A program made the translations under genes and the position numbers. From an uncultured Eudoraea sp. (GTDB lineage Bacteria; Bacteroidota; Bacteroidia; Flavobacteriales; Flavobacteriaceae): a stretch of 64,000 nucleotides of DNA. The stretch covers positions 806,001-870,000 of the forward strand of contig NZ_CANLGX010000001.1 of assembly GCF_947490415.1 (NCBI RefSeq), given 5' to 3'. Positions 59,203 through 64,000 of this stretch are shown here, in pieces (positions within the stretch are counted from its first letter, which is position 1; every line of letters starts with the position of its first letter). Below the pieces are notes generated by a model. The model was not told the origin of the DNA and did no database searches. It worked only from the letters and a program-made list of their open reading frames with translations.

Positions 59203-59408
59203 AGGTTGGATTTTAGGATCTAAGACTATATTAATAACTAAATTTTATTTTAATACGTATTTTGGGCGGTAGGTTTGTTGTGAAAACGCTACATAGGGTT
59301 GTGAAAATCAATAGATTAAAGAAAACTCCTTAAAGAAAATCAACGTGTTTAGGAACTCGAGCGAGTATATAAAAACACAATACTATCGATTAATTGTTCC
59401 TATTTGAA

Positions 59409-62315
59409 CTACATCTTTACAATTATGAACTCTGAACGCCTGTTGAGTTGATGTTTGGCTGAACTACACCTCACCGTACCATCACATTCGTTGAGTAATC
59501 TTTCTTCTCCATATCCTATAGCGCTTTCTATGCGATCAGGAGAAATTCCCTGGGATATCAGATATTCCCGCGTGGACTTAGCCCTTTTATCTGACAGGTA
59601 TTTATTATAGGCTCTTTTACCCCTGGAATCTGTGTGAGATTCAATTTTAATAACCATAGTTTTATGCTCATTCATTACCTCAACCAGTTTATCCAGTTCA
59701 CTGGCAGCATCATTTCTGATATAAAACTTGTCAAAATCAAAGAAGATCATATCTATTTTTAACTTTTTGATCCCATCTTCTATTACAATCAGCTCCTTAA
59801 GTTTTTTCATCGATATGTCAGCCTGCACTAACTCATTTTCCTTGGTAATTACAGATTGTTCATCAATAAAATAGGTGTCCTTAACGGCCTTTAGGATGTA
59901 TTTTGTAGAGCTTTCAAGATCCTCGAACACAAAACTTCCATCTTCACCGGTAACTACTTCTTTTAGCTTAATATTATTTTCATCTAAGAGCATTACCAAC
60001 GCTTCAGGCATTATTTCTCCTGTCACTAATTCAGTTACCACCCCGGCTATTGCATTTTCGTTTGCTTCTTCTGGTAGTAATCTTTGAAATGAATAAATAT
60101 CGTCATCCCCTTTGCCTCCCCTTCTGTTTGATGCAAAAAAGCCTTTTTGAGTTTCTTCATCTACAATGTAAGAGAAGTCATCTTTTTTACTATTTACCGG
60201 TTGGCCTGCGTTCCTTACTTCCAAAAAACCCGCTTCGCTATCATAAGCCACCTCGTATATGTCCAGTCCCCCTATACCAACATGTCCATCTGAAGAAAAA
60301 TAAAGCTTTTTATCGCTAATAAACGGAAACATCTCTTTTCGTTCGGTGTTAATTTCCGGGCCAAGATTTCTGGGCTCGGAAAATTGACCATCACCAAGTA
60401 CATCTACTACAAAAATATCCGTCATGCCAATACTTCCAGGCATATCGGACACAAAATACATTTGTTTTCCATCCGGGCTCAGGGCGGGATGGCCGGTAGA
60501 GTAATCGTCGCTATTAAAAGGCAGTTCTTCCCCTTCTGTCCATTCGCCATCTACTTTTTTGGACATGTATATTTTCAAATTATTATTACCGTTTTTGTCT
60601 CTTTTTAATTTTTTTCCGTAATTATTGCGGGTGAAATACATGGTTTGATTGTCCGGTGAAAATGTCACAGCCGCTTCATGGTATTTGGTATTTATCTTTT
60701 TAGAAAATTTGATAGCATCTCTAACTTCCTGTGATTCCTGATTTATTTTTGCAACATAGAGATCAAGATAGGGTTGGTTGTTATATTTATACCGCCTGGT
60801 ATTAAAATATGATGAATCGTTGGCTGAAGCAAACACCAACGCGTTATCATTATAGAACATTGGAGAGAAATCTGAATACTTAGAATTTATAGCCAAGTTA
60901 AAAAGGTCTATTTTTTCCTCGGCACTAAGTATATTGTCTAAAATTATTTCATCGCGTGTTGCCCTGGATAAATCTTGTAGTTCACGCGTATTTCCTTTTT
61001 TCATTTCTCGATCATATAATCGCATCAAACGCTTGGCCCTGGCGTACTTCCCGGTGCCTTTTGAGGAATTGGCATATTTAAAGATATTCTCTGCAGACAT
61101 CTCATTTTGGTAATTCGTATACAGCTTATCATACCAGTAATAAGCTCTTTCCATATTAGTATTGTAATAATGTGAATCCCCGGCTTTTTCTATTATTTTA
61201 AAAGATTGATTATTGGGATTCGATTCCAGTACCTGTTCGTATAATTCCGCAGCTTCTGCGTACCACATCTTACTAAAATATGCATCTGCCTTTTGAAGCA
61301 GTTTGTCATTAGGAAAAATGGAGGCATTTTTTTTAAGTATTCGGGAAATAGTAAGTTCTTTAAAATTCTCAGGATTGACTTTATTGGAGGATTCTGAAAC
61401 AGTTTTCTTATTCTTCTCCAGGGTATTCAAATCTTTCGCAGCTGCCACTTCGTTTGGATCAAAGACATTCATGATCCACAATTTATCATTATAGTTTCCA
61501 TTTAGATTTGACTTACAGGTATTTATTGCCGCTTCCCAATCCTTAGATTCTTCAATATATACATAGTTTAAACCACTTTCAGGGTGAGTTGCTACTTTGG
61601 AAGCCAGATTTTTTTTACTTAGCTTTTCCCGGAAAGATTTAACATTGTCAATGTTCCCAAATACACCTGCAACTATATAATAGCCATTCCTTAAACCCTT
61701 GAACCCGGGAACTATCCTGGCCGCAATTTTGTATTCCTTTGCTGCCTTAATAAACTCTTTTGATGTTTTAAGTGAGTTTTCTTTTAATTCGTCGCGATCA
61801 ATATCTGTCTTCTTATTGACTTGGTCCGATTTACTTCCCTGAACATTCATAATCCAAACCTCTGACCGATATTTCCCATTCATTGCTGTGGAACAAGAGC
61901 TAATGGCTTCTTGCCAATTCTCATGCTGAGCAAGGGAAACATAGTTTAGTTTACTAACGGGATGCGTAATAATAATCGGATTTAGTCGCTTAAGTCTCAA
62001 TTTTTGAGCAAATTTATTCGCGTTCGCTCGATCTCCGTATACCCCGGCAATAATGTAGTAACCATTTTGTGCAACTGTAAAATCTTTGACTAACCTTGTA
62101 GGAATGCCGTATTCTCTGGCCATTCGTCTAAAATCAACATCAGTATTGGGTTTTGGAGCCTCAATATCATTATTGGTAACTTCAATGTTTGTATTATGAT
62201 AAGTTATTTCATCTGAAGATGTCAATTCCTTTATTGATTCACTCCAATGCGCACTTACCCCAATTGTTGTTAGAAATAGTATAGTAAGAAAAAGCTGTAT
62301 TAATTTTGTATTCAT
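59409..62315 (-). CDS. PorE-like OmpA family protein: two N-terminal SPOR-like repeats, TPR, PD40/WD40-like propeller, carboxypeptidase-regulatory-like domain, C-terminal OmpA peptidoglycan-binding domain
   Basis: Two NGYYI[IV]AGV[YF]G..N...F..KL...WIMNV repeats; TPR-like AAELYEQVLESNPNNQSF; HPALSPDGKQMYFVSDMPGSIGMTDIF; GVVTELVTGEIMPEALVMLLDE; IESHTDSRGKRAYNKYLSDKRAKSTREYLISQGI. Confidence 0.85.
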   Translation of the reverse strand: MNTKLIQLFLTILFLTTIGVSAHWSESIKELTSSDEITYHNTNIEVTNNDIEAPKPNTDVDFRRMAREYGIPTRLVKDFTVAQNGYYIIAGVYGDRANANKFAQKLRLKRLNPIIITHPVSKLNYVSLAQHENWQEAISSCSTAMNGKYRSEVWIMNVQGSKSDQVNKKTDIDRDELKENSLKTSKEFIKAAKEYKIAARIVPGFKGLRNGYYIVAGVFGNIDNVKSFREKLSKKNLASKVATHPESGLNYVYIEESKDWEAAINTCKSNLNGNYNDKLWIMNVFDPNEVAAAKDLNTLEKNKKTVSESSNKVNPENFKELTISRILKKNASIFPNDKLLQKADAYFSKMWYAEAAELYEQVLESNPNNQSFKIIEKAGDSHYYNTNMERAYYWYDKLYTNYQNEMSAENIFKYANSSKGTGKYARAKRLMRLYDREMKKGNTRELQDLSRATRDEIILDNILSAEEKIDLFNLAINSKYSDFSPMFYNDNALVFASANDSSYFNTRRYKYNNQPYLDLYVAKINQESQEVRDAIKFSKKINTKYHEAAVTFSPDNQTMYFTRNNYGKKLKRDKNGNNNLKIYMSKKVDGEWTEGEELPFNSDDYSTGHPALSPDGKQMYFVSDMPGSIGMTDIFVVDVLGDGQFSEPRNLGPEINTERKEMFPFISDKKLYFSSDGHVGIGGLDIYEVAYDSEAGFLEVRNAGQPVNSKKDDFSYIVDEETQKGFFASNRRGGKGDDDIYSFQRLLPEEANENAIAGVVTELVTGEIMPEALVMLLDENNIKLKEVVTGEDGSFVFEDLESSTKYILKAVKDTYFIDEQSVITKENELVQADISMKKLKELIVIEDGIKKLKIDMIFFDFDKFYIRNDAASELDKLVEVMNEHKTMVIKIESHTDSRGKRAYNKYLSDKRAKSTREYLISQGISPDRIESAIGYGEERLLNECDGTVRCSSAKHQLNRRSEFIIVKM

Positions 62316-62657
62316 TAGTTCAATGGCTTGGGAAATATTATTATCGGCCTTAGGTATTATTGTTTTAAATGTTTAGGCAGAGTTTCACCAATATGATTGT
62401 TTTAACGACGAAATTAGAGGTATTAATACTCCTTGTTTATTTTTTGTTGTGAAAGAGATGTTTTTTGTCGTGTACGATCAACTTATGTATTTCATCGATA
62501 AAAAGGAAGGTGGATTGTCTATTATATTCTGTATGGAAAGTACTACAAAATGGCCTGAAGCGTTATTTCAAATTGTCTGTTAGGCCAATAAAAAAGGGAG
62601 TATATAAACAAAACGATAGGTATAATATAAAGATATAATCTTTTCATATCCCATAAA

Positions 62658-62683
62658 AAAAGGCGCCAGTGATGGCGCCTTTT
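62658..62683. terminator. Rho-independent-like terminator downstream of tatA
   Basis: AAAAGGCGCCA-gtga-TGGCGCCTTTT inverted repeat. Confidence 0.75.
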
Positions 62684-62704
62684 ATCTATTAAGAAATTTC
62701 TTAA

Positions 62705-62890
62705 TTATTCTTCTTTCTTCTCCTCTAGTTGATCGTCTTCTTTAGAGGCATCTTTAAATTCTTTAATTCCACTCCCCAAACCTCTCATCAATTCAGGTAT
62801 TTTTTTGCCTCCGAATAAAAGTAGCACGAGTACCACAACTACGGCTATTTGCCAGGGACCTATTACTAAAAAGGTAATTAATGATACCAT
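62705..62890 (-). CDS. tatA: Twin-arginine translocase TatA/TatE family subunit
   Basis: IGPWQIAVVVVLVLLLFGGKKIPELMRGLGSGIKEFKDA. Confidence 0.92.
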   Translation of the reverse strand: MVSLITFLVIGPWQIAVVVVLVLLLFGGKKIPELMRGLGSGIKEFKDASKEDDQLEEKKEE

Positions 62891-63081
62891 AATTTTATAA
62901 TTTAATGGATTACAAAGGTACTAAAAAAGTACTTATATTATTGTTAATAGTAACGGGAAGATCTATTTTAAATTGTAAACGTCAAAAAATGGGTCTTATC
63001 CGTAAATTAAAAGTAGGTTAAATTTTTGAATACTATAAATTTAAAAGGTATTTACTGCTTAATTCAAATCGAAGTTTATCT

Positions 63082-63960
63082 TTGTGTTTTATGGCTAAAA
63101 AAGGAAAAAAGAGAAAAGAAATTCGGAGAAAGCTGCTACATAAGTATCGACTGGTGATACTTAACGAAAGTACTTTTGAAGAAAAGATTTCTTTTAAACT
63201 TAGCAGACTCAATGTGTTTGTCACCGGATCCCTTTTTATTATCGGACTTATCGGGCTAACAACATTACTTATTGCTTTTACACCTTTAAGAGAATATATA
63301 CCCGGTTACTCTTCAACTAAGCTTAAAAGACAGGCAACAGAATTAACATATAAGACAGACTCCCTGGTCACGGTCCTAAATTATACCAACAAGTATTTAA
63401 ATAATATTCGAATGGTCCTGCGAGGTGATATTGAAAACAATCAAATTAATAGAGACTCCCTTTTTGAACAATTTAAAATAGACCCCTCAACCGTAGATCT
63501 TTCTCCAATCAGAGAGGACTCCATTCTAAGAGCAGAAGTGGCATTAGAAGATAAGTACAATCTTTTTGAAAATAATAAAGAAGGCGAGGGACTTGTCCTG
63601 TTTTCACCCGTAAGCGGCACAATTTCTCAGGAATATGATGCTCAAATCAAACACTATGCGGTAGATATAGTTGCCCTTAAAGATACTCCGGTAAAAGCAG
63701 TTGCTGCTGGAACCGTAATTTTTTCTGAATGGACTACTGAAACGGGCTATGTCATAATTATGGAGCATAAAAACGGCATACTTTCAGTCTATAAACACAA
63801 CGGTTCATTGAACAAGAACCAGGGAGACTTTGTCAGGGCCGGAGAGGTTATTGCCTCGGTGGGAAACACCGGAGAATTAACTACTGGGCCTCATTTGCAT
63901 TTTGAGTTGTGGAACAATGGTAATCCGGTAAATCCGGCTGATTATATCGACTTTAACTAG
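63082..63960 (+). CDS. M23 family metallopeptidase (LytM-like)
   Basis: N-terminal TM; HYAVDIVALKDTPVKAVAAGTV, TGPHLHFELWNNGNPVNPADYI. Confidence 0.92.
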   Translation: MCFMAKKGKKRKEIRRKLLHKYRLVILNESTFEEKISFKLSRLNVFVTGSLFIIGLIGLTTLLIAFTPLREYIPGYSSTKLKRQATELTYKTDSLVTVLNYTNKYLNNIRMVLRGDIENNQINRDSLFEQFKIDPSTVDLSPIREDSILRAEVALEDKYNLFENNKEGEGLVLFSPVSGTISQEYDAQIKHYAVDIVALKDTPVKAVAAGTVIFSEWTTETGYVIIMEHKNGILSVYKHNGSLNKNQGDFVRAGEVIASVGNTGELTTGPHLHFELWNNGNPVNPADYIDFN

Positions 63961-63965
63961 AAAGG

Positions 63966-64000
63966 ATGTCTTTAAAATCTTTAGCAGCCAGAATTTTTGC
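63966..64000 (+). CDS. Start of next CDS (MSLKSLAARIF...), truncated; possibly GH3 auxin-responsive promoter family protein
   Basis: Only 11 codons visible; resembles recalled N-termini of flavobacterial GH3-family proteins that follow M23 peptidases. Confidence 0.35.
   Translation, partial: MSLKSLAARIF

Overview
This 64 kb window is a chromosomal segment from a Bacteroidota genome, most likely marine Flavobacteriaceae (type IX secretion genes, DUF4175, DUF4837 and TAnnTTTG-like promoter boxes). Most of it is housekeeping: rnpA, rpiB, rnr, folB, glnS, gltX, ybeY, mnmG, holB-like, pgk, tatA and tRNA-Cys. There is also a sugar-acid/carbohydrate oxidation cluster at about 7-15.6 kb and an AlkB-type alkane monooxygenase. 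The main accessory locus is a four-gene minus-strand T9SS/gliding-type operon (22.2-39.3 kb). It encodes two PorP/SprF proteins, an Ig-like type B CTD protein and a giant 3937-aa SprB-like adhesin. Reading the adhesin by eye gives about 40 Cys-bounded repeats arranged in a higher-order seven-repeat superunit: four complete copies of about 1.73-1.87 kb and one shortened copy. Other observations are: two parS-like palindromes flanking mnmG; a SPOR-like module present twice in the PorP/SprF protein and twice in a distant PorE-like OmpA protein; tandem 56-aa membrane-protein paralogs missing from the ORF track; a frameshifted ORF relic after mnmG; and a 612-bp AT-rich divergent intergenic region. 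No CRISPR array, prophage or transposase was recognised. All calls are from reading the sequence; no searches were run.
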